64,000 bases of DNA from Bacillus sp. S/N-304-OC-R1 (GCF_019749375.1 NZ_JACWFE010000003.1:96332-160331); one strand, 5' to 3'. Numbered from the stretch's first letter, positions 27,125-35,861 are shown. A program made the numbers and translations. The notes: generated by a model not told the origin, from the sequence alone.

Positions 27125-27574
27125 ATGGTGAGCAATGATAAGCTCGATAATATATGTGAAGCTCTGAGTGAAATAAAGGAATTACAAGATTTATTAACAA
27201 ATTCGTCGACCAAGTACTTCGGAAATTTACTTGGTAAAATTGCAGGTGTTGATACAATCCCCTTACTATTATTAAGAAAAAGCGGACCACTTACACATAA
27301 AGTTTTCATAGTCAATGAAAAAACCGGCAAACGTGAATCATTTGAATCATCGTATTTTCGACTTGATTCTATTAATAAGGAAAGCCGTCGTGCCTGGGTG
27401 TCCGTTCTGTGTCCACTGGATTTTAAAGGGGATCCTACAAATGCCGTTCAAGATGTTATTAAATTAATAAAGACATCTACAATTATCGAGGTTGATTTAA
27501 ACTTAATTTTTGCTGTTCAACTAGTTGATACCGAACTTTTAAAACGGAAAATTATTGTCGAGCCAAAATGGTAA
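27125..27574 (+). CDS. CotY/CotZ-like spore coat protein, cysteine-poor
   Basis: Protein of 149 aa without signal peptide. The order of features matches CotY/CotZ/ExsY coat proteins: IKELQDLL near the N-terminus, DTIPLLLLRKSGPL (family: TRPFILYTKAGAPF), FESSYFRLDSINKESRRAWVSVL (family: pIFRVESVDDDSCAVLRVL), and IKTSTIIEVDLNLIFAVQLVD (family: VSTSTCITVDLSCFCAIQCL). It has only two cysteines, whereas CotY/Z are rich in them and self-assemble partly through disulfides. GGGGGAGG precedes ATG 27125. It should be made late in sporulation and join the outer coat or exosporium base. Confidence 0.72.
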   Translation: MVSNDKLDNICEALSEIKELQDLLTNSSTKYFGNLLGKIAGVDTIPLLLLRKSGPLTHKVFIVNEKTGKRESFESSYFRLDSINKESRRAWVSVLCPLDFKGDPTNAVQDVIKLIKTSTIIEVDLNLIFAVQLVDTELLKRKIIVEPKW

Positions 27575-27596
27575 TCTCGAGCAGCAATCAAAAGGG

Positions 27597-27685
27597 TCAA
27601 CTCTACACTAATATCCTGTATATATAAAGGTTAGGCAAGTATATATACATTGATTAATGTAGTGGAGTTGGCTTTTATTTTTTCC
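27597..27685 (+). terminator. Long hairpin after the CotY/Z-like gene
   Basis: A distant arm pair, CAACTC (27598-27603) with GAGTTG (27665-27670), extends inwards with partial pairing (TACACTAAT against ATTAATGTAGTG) and is followed by GCTTTTATTTTTT. The remaining 27686-27872 shows no gene and no clear sigma-K motif. Confidence 0.6.
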
Positions 27686-27872
27686 TTTCTCTTCATTTTC
27701 CCTTCAAACGTCACAAAGAATTAGCTGGAACATAAACGATTGTCCGTTTCAAAAGTTCCATTCATTGAATGTAATGTAAATAGGTTGCTAATTCGAAAGA
27801 CAAATTTGGATTCACCCTGAAATAACTCCCTTACTTCAAGGAAAGCTTATTAGCCAAAAAGGAGATTGTTCT

Positions 27873-30050
27873 ATGACATTGATAGGAATGTTACACCATC
27901 GCAGAGATCCTAAGACTGTAATAAAGTCATATGCCTATGCGGCAGTTGCTCATGCAGAAGGGGCGAAGTTTTTTTACTTTTCGCCTGGGACAGTGAATTT
28001 TGTTAATCGAACCATAAAGGGACAAGTTTATGAAAATGGTTCTTGGGTAGAACGGATCATGCCATTTCCGGATGTCATTTATAATGCGGGAAGCCCAGAA
28101 AAATTAGCAAAGTCCAAAGACATCATTGAGAAGTTAAAAGCGGTGATTCCCTTCACTACTCATTCAATCGGTAATAAATGGAATGTTAATGAAAGACTGA
28201 AAGAGGCTAAAGTGTTTTCCAGCTACTTAATCCCATCAGAAATCATCAAAACTACAGATCAATTTTTTAAATATGTTGACGCATTCCAAAAGGTTGTATT
28301 TAAACCGATTGATGGGAGAAAAGGAAAAGGAATTTACTTTATTACCAAAAAGACGAATGGATTTGAAGTAATAAAAGACTCAAATGCCAAAAATTATTCC
28401 AAACAACAATTGCAAGACTTTATCCAATCCATGCTCTCTACAGGCTCTTTTATCCTTCAGCCCTATATTCAATCCGTTACAAAATCAGGCCAAGTATTTG
28501 ACTTCAGACTCCATGTACAAAAAAATGGAGAAGGAAATTGGGTTATTACGGCCATATATCCACGCGTTGCTCCACACGGGTCTATTATTGCCAATATTAA
28601 TAATGGAGGATTTACGAATTACTTAGATCCATTTCTAGAGCAGGAATTTAAAGAGGAAGCTTTCAATATAAGGAGAACATTAGAGCATTTTTCCCTTTCG
28701 CTTGCTAAACATTTAGATGAACTTCAGATGGCCCAATTTGGAGAAGTAATTGATGAAATTGGAGTAGATATTGGGTTAGATCAAAACTTAAAAATATGGA
28801 TTTACGAGGTCAATTGGCGTCCCGGCTGTCCTCCTACTTTCTATTTAGAAATGGACGTAGTTATAAATACAATTCAATATGCGATGTATCTTGCTAAAAA
28901 CCAAGCTGCCATAAAGGCAAAAATAAGAGCTATTAAGCAAAAAAATAGAGAGAAACAGAAAAAGATCCCCATTATCGCTATAACGGGAAGCGCAGGAAAA
29001 ACCACTTCCAAGGCATTCCTTGCATCGATTCTATCGAAGAAATGGAATATCTTTGAATCTAAAGATTATTGGAATACAACGGAGCATACAAAAAAACATG
29101 CAGCTGAAATTAATTCAAAACATGAAGCCGTTGTTTTAGAATATGGAATGGCATATAAGGGAGTCATTACAGAGCATTGCAGCATAATACAGCCTAATAT
29201 TAGCATAGTGACAAATATCGGGCTAGCTCATGTAGGAAATTTTGATAGTGATATTAAAAAAGTCGCTCAGGCAAAATCAGAACTAATTCATGGAATGGAG
29301 CAAGATGGTCTTCTTATATTAAATAAAGATGATGCAAATTCAAGATATTTAGAAACACAGAAATTTAAAGGAAAAATTTTGACGGTAGGGGTAAAAACGG
29401 CTGCTAACTACAGAGCCTTTGATGTAAAATATGCTGAAAATGGAATGAATTTTAAAATGAAGCTTCAAGGAAAGGAAATCTCACTATTTATTCCAATATT
29501 AGGAGAACACCATGTATATAATGCCCTAAATGCAATAGCTGTTGCAGATTACTTAGGCTTTACTCCAATGGAAATAAAAGCAGGGCTCCTCTTTAGAAAG
29601 CCGCCAAGAAGGTTAACCATCTATGATTGCAAAGATAATATTAAAGTAATTGATGATACTGTACATTCCCACCCTCAAGGGGTGCGAGCAGCCATCGATG
29701 TCCTCTCCAACATTGGAAAGCATCGAAAAGTAGCCATTATTGGTCAAATGAGGGAGCTAGGTGATTTAAGAGAAGAAGAATACCGCAAAGTTGGGGAATA
29801 TATTCGTGAAAAGGGCATAGATATTTTAATCACTTATGGATTCCGTACAGAGGAAATGGGAGAACAGGCTATCGCGAAAGGATTTCCTCGAAAAAATGTT
29901 TACCATTTCACTAATAAAGAAGCATTGCATGAACTTTTAATAAAATTAATTAAAAAAGATGATACGATATTAGTTAAAGGTGCAAGCAAAACAAATATGT
30001 TTGATACAGTAAAGTTTTTAGATGAAACATTTAGCTCCTCAACTAAATAA
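27873..30050 (+). CDS. Fusion: YheC/D-type ATP-grasp plus MurF-like Mur ligase
   Basis: Protein of 725 aa with two ligase modules. Residues 1-345 are a YheC/YheD-type ATP-grasp: K144 (VVFKPIDGRKGKGIYF), Q196 region (FILQPYIQS), D210-R212 (DFRLHVQK), and E312-N314 in IYEVNWRPG. Residues about 364-725 are a Mur-ligase core: P-loop TGSAGKT (371-377), VTNIGLAHVGNF (446 onward), candidate carbamylated lysine K468 (AQAKSEL), GEHHVYNALNAIAVA and the third domain with VIDDTVHSHPQG (592-603). It lacks the MurF N-terminal UDP-sugar domain. ATP-grasp followed by Mur ligase is the order in cyanophycin synthetase, which alternates two amide-forming reactions. GGAGATTG precedes the ATG. Substrates unknown; a sporulation role is inferred from the YheC/D family (spore-coat associated) and neighbours. 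Confidence 0.85.
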   Translation: MTLIGMLHHRRDPKTVIKSYAYAAVAHAEGAKFFYFSPGTVNFVNRTIKGQVYENGSWVERIMPFPDVIYNAGSPEKLAKSKDIIEKLKAVIPFTTHSIGNKWNVNERLKEAKVFSSYLIPSEIIKTTDQFFKYVDAFQKVVFKPIDGRKGKGIYFITKKTNGFEVIKDSNAKNYSKQQLQDFIQSMLSTGSFILQPYIQSVTKSGQVFDFRLHVQKNGEGNWVITAIYPRVAPHGSIIANINNGGFTNYLDPFLEQEFKEEAFNIRRTLEHFSLSLAKHLDELQMAQFGEVIDEIGVDIGLDQNLKIWIYEVNWRPGCPPTFYLEMDVVINTIQYAMYLAKNQAAIKAKIRAIKQKNREKQKKIPIIAITGSAGKTTSKAFLASILSKKWNIFESKDYWNTTEHTKKHAAEINSKHEAVVLEYGMAYKGVITEHCSIIQPNISIVTNIGLAHVGNFDSDIKKVAQAKSELIHGMEQDGLLILNKDDANSRYLETQKFKGKILTVGVKTAANYRAFDVKYAENGMNFKMKLQGKEISLFIPILGEHHVYNALNAIAVADYLGFTPMEIKAGLLFRKPPRRLTIYDCKDNIKVIDDTVHSHPQGVRAAIDVLSNIGKHRKVAIIGQMRELGDLREEEYRKVGEYIREKGIDILITYGFRTEEMGEQAIAKGFPRKNVYHFTNKEALHELLIKLIKKDDTILVKGASKTNMFDTVKFLDETFSSSTK

Positions 30051-30065
30051 TATTTTTAAAGCAAG

Positions 30066-30100
30066 GCCTTCTTCAAATATTGAGGAAGGCTTCATTCTTT
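30066..30100 (+). terminator. Terminator after the fusion gene
   Basis: GCCTTCTTC (30066-30074) pairs with GAGGAAGGC (30082-30090), one mismatch, followed by TTCATTCTTTT. Confidence 0.8.
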
Positions 30101-30123
30101 TCGATATGATTTAATAAAAAATA

Positions 30124-30155
30124 GAAGCTAAAGGTATGTACCTCAAGCTTCTTTT
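30124..30155. terminator. Second hairpin between convergent genes
   Basis: GAAGCT-AA-AGGT-ATGT-ACCT-CA-AGCTTC spans 30124-30151, flanked by T-rich DNA on both strands. It probably ends the minus-strand ATP-grasp transcript. Confidence 0.78.
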
Positions 30156-30189
30156 GTCTTTACATATCTAAAATTAAATATCATAAACA

Positions 30190-31413
30190 TTATTTTTCTT
30201 CTTGTAAATGAAACTTGATTTCGTTTGCAGCATTTTTTGCATTTCTTTTTGCTTCCTCTTTACTTCTGCCTTCAGCGATAACATATGCATATCTGTGTCC
30301 CATGGACAATGGAGGAATTAGTCTAGTTCCTTTTCTTGGCTTTACATACACTTCAATGACTCCTGGTGACTTTCTAGCTCTTTTCTTTCCTGTTACTTTT
30401 TCCAGTATTCCTTTTTCCGAGATAATAAGATACTGGGTAAATACATGTTTTTGGTGCTTTGGAATTAATGATGGATACTCACCTACATGTAATTTTATTG
30501 TTTCCTCAACTAAATTATATCCATACGCTGCTTTAAGCATCTTGTTCATGGCTCCACCGGAGATCCTCGGATTTATTTCAATTAGCTTCCAGCCATTTTT
30601 AGATCGGCGCATTTCCAAATGAAGTGCTCCATTCTTAATCTCCAGCTTAGAAATGATTGACTGCAGAACTTCTTCTATCTCTTTTCTCAGATTGTAAGGA
30701 ACATTAACTAATACACCGTAGCCTGTAATAATAAATCTTCTTCCCTGAGTAATTTCTTGCTCAATAATACCTGCAATATGGATCTTATTATTATAAATTA
30801 ATGCCTCAACAAGATATTGATCCCCTTCAATAAATTCTTCAATAATAATGGCTTCGTCCACACTCTTTTCCTGTAACCTTAAAATATGCTTTTCTGCCTG
30901 TTCTGCTTCTCTTGCTAGAAGTACATCCTTTGATCCTGTAGAATTAGATGATTTTATTATGACAGGATAAGTAAGAGTCTTATTTAAAGTGTCAAAATTA
31001 ATTTTCTCTCCTGGCTTAATAACCGAAAATTTAGGCGTATAAGATTGGTCTGCTAACGCTACTCTAGTATCCTCTTTATTCTCCATAATTTTTATTGCCT
31101 TTGACGAAGTATAACTCTTACAAAACTCGTCACAGAGAATGGATGCAACATGAACATATGAATCAACAAAGCTAAGAATACTACTTATTTCTAATCCTCT
31201 CGTACGAAGTTTATTTATTTCCTCTTTCATTTTGGAAAGATTACTTGTGTCAATGAAAATCATTTCATGAACATCGGCATACTCTTTCCGTTGATTTATT
31301 TGCTTCTCGTTATTTGTAAACAATACTGTGAAATATCCTAGTTGTTCTGCAGCTCTAATCGCCTCTCTACTAGAACCGGATTTATTTGTTCCTATAAAGA
31401 TTATCGTTTTCAA
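30190..31413 (-). CDS. ATP-grasp ligase, carnosine-synthase/amino-acid ligase type (paralog B)
   Basis: Cytoplasmic enzyme of 407 aa, the same length as paralog A and colinear with it: MKTIIFIGTNKSGSSREA at the N-terminus, VIIKSSNSTGSKDVLLA (ATP lysine), IIEEFIEGDQYLVEALI, GALHLEMRRS, LIEINPRISGGAMNKML, and PLSMGHRYAYVIAEG near the C-terminus. I choose TTG 31413 because GAGGAG ends eight bases upstream and this makes both paralogs start with MKTI; an automatic GTG start at 31422 overlaps that site. It is the only minus-strand gene of the cluster and is divergent from the MurF-like gene. Confidence 0.82.
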   Translation of the reverse strand: MKTIIFIGTNKSGSSREAIRAAEQLGYFTVLFTNNEKQINQRKEYADVHEMIFIDTSNLSKMKEEINKLRTRGLEISSILSFVDSYVHVASILCDEFCKSYTSSKAIKIMENKEDTRVALADQSYTPKFSVIKPGEKINFDTLNKTLTYPVIIKSSNSTGSKDVLLAREAEQAEKHILRLQEKSVDEAIIIEEFIEGDQYLVEALIYNNKIHIAGIIEQEITQGRRFIITGYGVLVNVPYNLRKEIEEVLQSIISKLEIKNGALHLEMRRSKNGWKLIEINPRISGGAMNKMLKAAYGYNLVEETIKLHVGEYPSLIPKHQKHVFTQYLIISEKGILEKVTGKKRARKSPGVIEVYVKPRKGTRLIPPLSMGHRYAYVIAEGRSKEEAKRNAKNAANEIKFHLQEEK

Positions 31414-31610
31414 ACGGTCCACTCCTCAAAGATAACATCGATGTAAACAACTCGTTATATGTGTATGAAAAAGACCAAACTTTGTATGGTTATCTATCAT
31501 GAATCTTAATGAATATGTTTTATTGTATGAATGTCATTAAATTTGAGTCATATTTACCAGTTGCAAAATAAATTTTCTGGTTAACTGTACAAGCGAAGAC
31601 CAAAAGGAAT

Positions 31611-31619
31611 CATACAATA
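31611..31619 (+). promoter_or_regulatory. Candidate sporulation -10 element (CATACAATA)
   Basis: CATACAATA fits the -10 of both sigma-E (CATACANT) and sigma-K (CATANNNTA). The -35 for either factor is not clear at the right distance, so this is a partial match 25 bases upstream of the MurF-like gene. Confidence 0.35.
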
Positions 31620-31643
31620 TTTAGTGAGAAAGGAGCGTTATAG

Positions 31644-33023
31644 ATGAAGCCATTATCGGTAAGGCAAATAAGACAAATTCTATCAGGTACATTAATCCAA
31701 GGGTCTGACCAAACGATTGTTCATTACGGCGCTTACCGACTTAAACAAGTTCGAAAAAAAAATACAATATTATTTACTGAGGGAAGGATTGTTAGTTGGG
31801 ATAAATTAAAGAAATTTTTCCCCTTAGTTGTTGTAACGCATATGGATTATAGCAAAAATGAACAATTAGAAAATTTGACGATCATCAAAGTCAAAGATAC
31901 CGGAAAGGCTTATTGGGAATTCGTCAAATACTACCGCAGCCAGTTTCAAATCCCGATTGTTGCTATTACAGGAACATCGGGTAAGTCGACAACAAAAGAA
32001 ATGATTAAACATATTCTTTCAGCAGCTAAAAACATCACAAGTACAGTAAATTCAAGCAACTCACGAACTGCTCACTTACAATATCTCCTCGGTATTGATG
32101 ACTCAACTGAAGCAGCAGTTTTTGAAACAGCAGTTGGTGCGCCGGGAGACATTTTAAGGGCTGGAGAATATTATAAGCCGACAATCGGAATTATTACTAA
32201 TATCGGAGCTCACCACTTGAACTATTGCAAAACGCCTGAAGCCTATATTCAAGCAAAGGGAGAAATCGTAGACATTATTGATCCTTCGGGTGTTCTTATC
32301 ATTAATAGCGAAGATGAGAATACAAGAAAAATAAATATGAAGAGCTTTTCAGGAAAAATCATAGAGGTTGGAAAAAGCACAGCCTGCCATTATAAAGCAG
32401 AGAATATTAAATATGATAAAAACGGTATGCAATTTAATTTACGGTATAAACAAGAACATTATCCTGTGTTTGTCCCCGGGTTTGGTGAGCATCAAGTCTA
32501 TAATGCACTAGCCGCTATTGCAGCAGCTAATGAACTAGGCATAAATCCAGCAAGATCGGCTGAGCGTTTGAGGTCATTTAAAAAGTTTAATAAACAGCTT
32601 CAAGTATTTGAAGGAATAAATGGCTCAACGATTCTTGATGATACATGGAGCATGACTTCTACATCATTAGAAGCTGGACTCAAAGTGTTAAGTGAAATTG
32701 GCAAAGGCAAGAAAAAGATAGCTGTCTTAGGAGGAATGACGGATTTAGGTGCTTGGGGCTATATAATTCATGAAAAAACTGGAGAGATGATCGCCCGTCA
32801 AGATGTAGATGTTCTTATTACCATTGGAGAACTAGCGAGAATTATGGGTGAACACGCTGTGAAAAGTGGGTCAAATGCAAAGCTATATTCATTTAATAAT
32901 TCTATTCTAGTAGTAAATCTGATAAAGAAGATGTTAGATAAAAATACAATCGTCCTCATCAAAGGGGATATGTACATTAAAGAAGTATATGAATTGGCTA
33001 TAAAATTACGAGCTAAGACATAG
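31644..33023 (+). CDS. MurF-like Mur ligase, free-standing (paralog 1)
   Basis: ATP-dependent amide ligase of 459 aa. A reduced MurF-type N-domain (MKPLSVRQIRQILSGTLIQG, about 1-95) is followed by the Mur core: P-loop TGTSGKST (109-116), ITNIGAHHL, the lysine of IQAKGEIVD, NSEDEN, GEHQVYNALAAIAAANELG, and a third domain with ILDDTWSMTSTSLEAGLKVL. In true MurF the last motif reads DDSYNANP; here it is changed, and the DGHDF loop of the N-domain is missing, so the UDP-MurNAc-tripeptide substrate is unlikely. GAAAGGAG precedes the ATG. A cell-wall MurF should exist elsewhere in the genome. Confidence 0.83.
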   Translation: MKPLSVRQIRQILSGTLIQGSDQTIVHYGAYRLKQVRKKNTILFTEGRIVSWDKLKKFFPLVVVTHMDYSKNEQLENLTIIKVKDTGKAYWEFVKYYRSQFQIPIVAITGTSGKSTTKEMIKHILSAAKNITSTVNSSNSRTAHLQYLLGIDDSTEAAVFETAVGAPGDILRAGEYYKPTIGIITNIGAHHLNYCKTPEAYIQAKGEIVDIIDPSGVLIINSEDENTRKINMKSFSGKIIEVGKSTACHYKAENIKYDKNGMQFNLRYKQEHYPVFVPGFGEHQVYNALAAIAAANELGINPARSAERLRSFKKFNKQLQVFEGINGSTILDDTWSMTSTSLEAGLKVLSEIGKGKKKIAVLGGMTDLGAWGYIIHEKTGEMIARQDVDVLITIGELARIMGEHAVKSGSNAKLYSFNNSILVVNLIKKMLDKNTIVLIKGDMYIKEVYELAIKLRAKT

Positions 33024-33148
33024 CTCCTAAACAAAACTCTATGTTGTTAATTATTTTTACGGAGTTTTGAGATTTAGGACAAACATGGTGCCACAATCCT
33101 ACTATTATCAATATATTAAATCATCCTAATATGAAAGGAGGGATATAA

Positions 33149-33595
33149 ATGGGTGTTATATGTCCTTGTGGGGTAAGAGTAAATGCTGAATCAGATAATA
33201 ATAATGTTAAATTTGAGAACCAGAGAGGAACAGTTAGAGGGGACTTAATTTACCTTGCTGATGTCTGTGTTACTACACTTAGTTCATCTACTCTGTCCTT
33301 GCAATTTATTGATACAGAAACTCCTGGTGTAAACAACTTCACATTTACAGCTAATGCTATTACGAATGTCGAGTGTAAAGAAGAAGGACAGAATTGCGTA
33401 GTCACAGTAACTGGTACGGGTACAATTAATTGCGGTACAGAGGTCTTTAACTTTAAAGCAGTGTTTAGAGACCAAGTAGCATCAGCGGCGAACGATATAG
33501 TACAATCCTTTGTCATCACTTGCTTCTTTAATCAAAATGGTGCGGCTCCAGTTCCCCAAGGCTCGATAATTGCATTAGGCTGTCAAGAACTTTAG
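33149..33595 (+). CDS. Uncharacterised small cysteine-containing protein, coat candidate
   Basis: Protein of 148 aa with eight cysteines spread over the chain, including C5 and C7 in ICPCG near the N-terminus. The rest is rich in Thr, Val, Asn and Ser with alternating hydrophobic residues, which suggests a beta-sandwich. No signal peptide, TM helix or enzymatic motif is visible and I do not recognise the family. AAAGGAGGG precedes the ATG strongly. A weak sigma-K-like -10 (AATATATTA, 33110-33118) has AC only 15 bases upstream. Position among ligases and a coat gene makes a disulfide-linked spore-surface protein the best guess. Confidence 0.68.
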   Translation: MGVICPCGVRVNAESDNNNVKFENQRGTVRGDLIYLADVCVTTLSSSTLSLQFIDTETPGVNNFTFTANAITNVECKEEGQNCVVTVTGTGTINCGTEVFNFKAVFRDQVASAANDIVQSFVITCFFNQNGAAPVPQGSIIALGCQEL

Positions 33596-33603
33596 CAGCC
33601 TAT

Positions 33604-33640
33604 ACTCTCGGCAAAATAAGCCGAGAGTTTTTATTATTTT
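33604..33640 (+). terminator. Terminator after the small cysteine protein gene
   Basis: ACTCTCGGC (33604-33612) pairs perfectly with GCCGAGAGT (33620-33628), followed by TTTTATTATTTTT. Confidence 0.93.
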
Positions 33641-33660
33641 TCAACAATGTCCAATAGAAA

Positions 33661-33687
33661 ACAAGCAAGCTTGAATAAGATACACTA
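33661..33687 (+). promoter_or_regulatory. Candidate sigma-K promoter of the tandem ATP-grasp gene
   Basis: AC at 33661-33662, 16 bases, then GATACACTA at 33679-33687, one base off CATANNNTA; 36 bases upstream of the start codon. Confidence 0.5.
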
Positions 33688-33722
33688 GTTATCCCCTAAA
33701 AATAAAGGGAGATGAAGGAAAT

Positions 33723-35027
33723 ATGAGGGCTATTGTAGGACGAATAGGCCAATATAGAATATTGTCTTCAAAAAAAAAACTTAGAAAACATTTGTTAGAA
33801 ACAGAACTTTTTTCAGAGGGGTCCTTTAATAAATTTGCGGATACATGTAAGTCCTTTGTCATCAAGCCCCTTCTTGGACCCGAGGAAATTTCCATTACTT
33901 CTACTCGTAATCAGTTTAGGATTCTATCAAATCCAAACATAACTTCAAGCTTTACTAAAGATGATCTTTATCAATATCTAAAAACTTATGAACTAAAAAA
34001 TGCATATTATGTAATTCAACCAAACATAACCATTTTATTTTCCTCAAAAAGCCCTTTTCACTATTATGTTACACTCCACAGACAAACAAAACATGCCGAT
34101 TGGCAGCTTATTTCTAAAACAGAAATGAACCGTTCCAGCATAAGTAAATTTTTTTATATGTATTTCATGCTAATGATTTGGAAGCTTTCATATTTAGCTG
34201 CGGAAAAGCTTGGTCAGTCCTACCCTAACTGCCGTACGGTTGTCATTGAAATTCTGTATGACTTAAAAGGCGGTATTTGGATTAAAGACAGCTTTATTCA
34301 TTTTTCTAGAAGTAAATGGAGTCAGTTTCTTTCTCTTTCTGCCAATAAAGCGATTAATCCATTTATACCCGCTACAGATTTGCTAACGAAGGTGAGCTTT
34401 AATCAATTTCTATCGAAATATAATAAAGTGATGATCAAACCATATGATGGACAACATGGACTAGGCATTGTACAAATTACTGCTAATGATGATCTTTCTT
34501 ATGAAATTCACTCTGGTATAAGGAAGATCACAATGCAAAGTATAGAAGAGGCTTTTCAATATTTAAATGAGTATTTTCTGTCTAAAAAATATTACATTAT
34601 CCAGGAAAGATTGCCTTTAGCATTGATTAATGAATGCCCAATTGATATTAGAGTTCTTACGCAAAAAAAGGATTCCGAATGGAAAGTAACAGGTAAACTT
34701 GTAAAGGTTGCCGGTAATGGCTTTATTGTTACTAACGCAGCTCAAAAACTTTTATCACTAGAGGATGCGTTTAATCAATCAAATTTAACTGATTTAAACT
34801 TTGACTCCCTGAAATCAAGAATAGACGAAATTTGCAAACTAGCTTCTGAACAGCTTGAAAAAAGCTATCCTGATAGTTATATTATCGGATTTGACATTGG
34901 AATGTCCCGAGATGGTGATATTTGGATTATCGAAGCAAACTTTAAGCCTGATCTTTCGATGTTTTATGAGCTGGAGGATAAATCCATGTATCAAAATATA
35001 TCGCAAGCAAAGAGAAAAAAAGAATAA
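33723..35027 (+). CDS. Double YheC/D-type ATP-grasp protein with degenerate first half
   Basis: Protein of 434 aa made of two similar halves. The second half (about 215-434) is a complete YheC/D ATP-grasp: MIKPYDGQHGLGIVQI, YIIQERLPLAL, PIDIRVLTQK, IIGFDIGMSRDGDIWIIEANFKPD with the Mg-binding E-x-N. The first half (about 10-212) keeps the outline (FVIKPLLGPEEISI, YVIQPNITIL, YYVTLHRQTK, TVVIEILYDLKGGIWIKDS) but has lost the terminal E-x-N and the D-x-R, so it should not catalyse. It may be structural or bind the acceptor. AGATGAAGGAA precedes the ATG. It is followed after 45 bp by another YheC/D gene, probably co-transcribed. Confidence 0.8.
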   Translation: MRAIVGRIGQYRILSSKKKLRKHLLETELFSEGSFNKFADTCKSFVIKPLLGPEEISITSTRNQFRILSNPNITSSFTKDDLYQYLKTYELKNAYYVIQPNITILFSSKSPFHYYVTLHRQTKHADWQLISKTEMNRSSISKFFYMYFMLMIWKLSYLAAEKLGQSYPNCRTVVIEILYDLKGGIWIKDSFIHFSRSKWSQFLSLSANKAINPFIPATDLLTKVSFNQFLSKYNKVMIKPYDGQHGLGIVQITANDDLSYEIHSGIRKITMQSIEEAFQYLNEYFLSKKYYIIQERLPLALINECPIDIRVLTQKKDSEWKVTGKLVKVAGNGFIVTNAAQKLLSLEDAFNQSNLTDLNFDSLKSRIDEICKLASEQLEKSYPDSYIIGFDIGMSRDGDIWIIEANFKPDLSMFYELEDKSMYQNISQAKRKKE

Positions 35028-35072
35028 TATCCCCTGTTCAAATATTGATTTTTATATAGCGAGGTGTATTTT

Positions 35073-35861
35073 TTGAAAAATCTTCTAGGAAAGTGGAAAC
35101 AGCATCTCTTTTTGAGTCAGGACCCATTAACAGTAAATTACATTCCCGAAGCAGCCATTTATAGCCAAGATCAGCTATTAGATTTTTTAAATCGTTTTAA
35201 TTATGTATACGTGAAGCATGATTCAACAGGTCAAGGGAGAGCTATTTTTAAAATTTATAAAAAGGATCACAATTCTTTTCATTTTAATGGGTATACCGTT
35301 CAAGGTGAACGAATAGAAAAGTCTATCAAAAGTATCGATGAATTTCATCGAGTTTTACATCCATTTTTGCAGTTTGGGAGATTAAGCGGCACCTACATTA
35401 TTCAAGAGGGAATCAACAGTGTTACAAGTCATGGACAGCCATTTATCATTCGAGTCCATACCCAAATATTAAACAATAAATGGGTTGTTGGGGGAATGTA
35501 CGGAAACCTTGGACTGAAAGAAGCATATAATACCGGCATAGTAAATTCTCACCGAGGATCTAAAGTTCTATCAGTCCATGATCTTTTGATCATTCACTTA
35601 AAGATGAATAAAGAAAGAAAAAATGAAGTGATCACAGCCTTACATGATATTTCAATTCAAGCCTCTAAAGTCATTGCAGCCCATTTCCCACGCAGGGAAT
35701 ACGGCATTGATTTTGGAATAAATACAAATGGAGAAATCGTATTATTTGAGGTTAATACAACACCAGGCATTGGAGGCTTTGCAGAAATTGAAAATAAAGA
35801 GCCATGGAAACGAATTGTCCACAATCGGAAACTGCAGAAGCAAATAAAACCTGATATTTAA
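35073..35861 (+). CDS. Single-domain YheC/D-type ATP-grasp protein
   Basis: Protein of 262 aa, one ATP-grasp unit: YVKHDSTGQGRAIFKI (ATP lysine), YIIQEGINSVT, PFIIRVHTQILNNKWVVGG, and EYGIDFGINTNGEIVLFEVNTTPG with the metal-binding E-x-N. It lacks the long N-terminal region of YheC/YheD. I choose TTG 35073, six bases after GAGGTG; the GTG at 35064 is part of that site. It shares a transcript with the double ATP-grasp gene upstream. YheC and YheD are coat-associated in B. subtilis, but their reaction is not known. Confidence 0.78.
   Translation: MKNLLGKWKQHLFLSQDPLTVNYIPEAAIYSQDQLLDFLNRFNYVYVKHDSTGQGRAIFKIYKKDHNSFHFNGYTVQGERIEKSIKSIDEFHRVLHPFLQFGRLSGTYIIQEGINSVTSHGQPFIIRVHTQILNNKWVVGGMYGNLGLKEAYNTGIVNSHRGSKVLSVHDLLIIHLKMNKERKNEVITALHDISIQASKVIAAHFPRREYGIDFGINTNGEIVLFEVNTTPGIGGFAEIENKEPWKRIVHNRKLQKQIKPDI

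Noticed and set aside
27873..30050. Cyanophycin synthetase (CphA)
   Set aside because: The ATP-grasp part is of the YheC/D type and the long CphA N-domain is absent, so only the order of catalytic modules is shared. No cyanophycinase is nearby.
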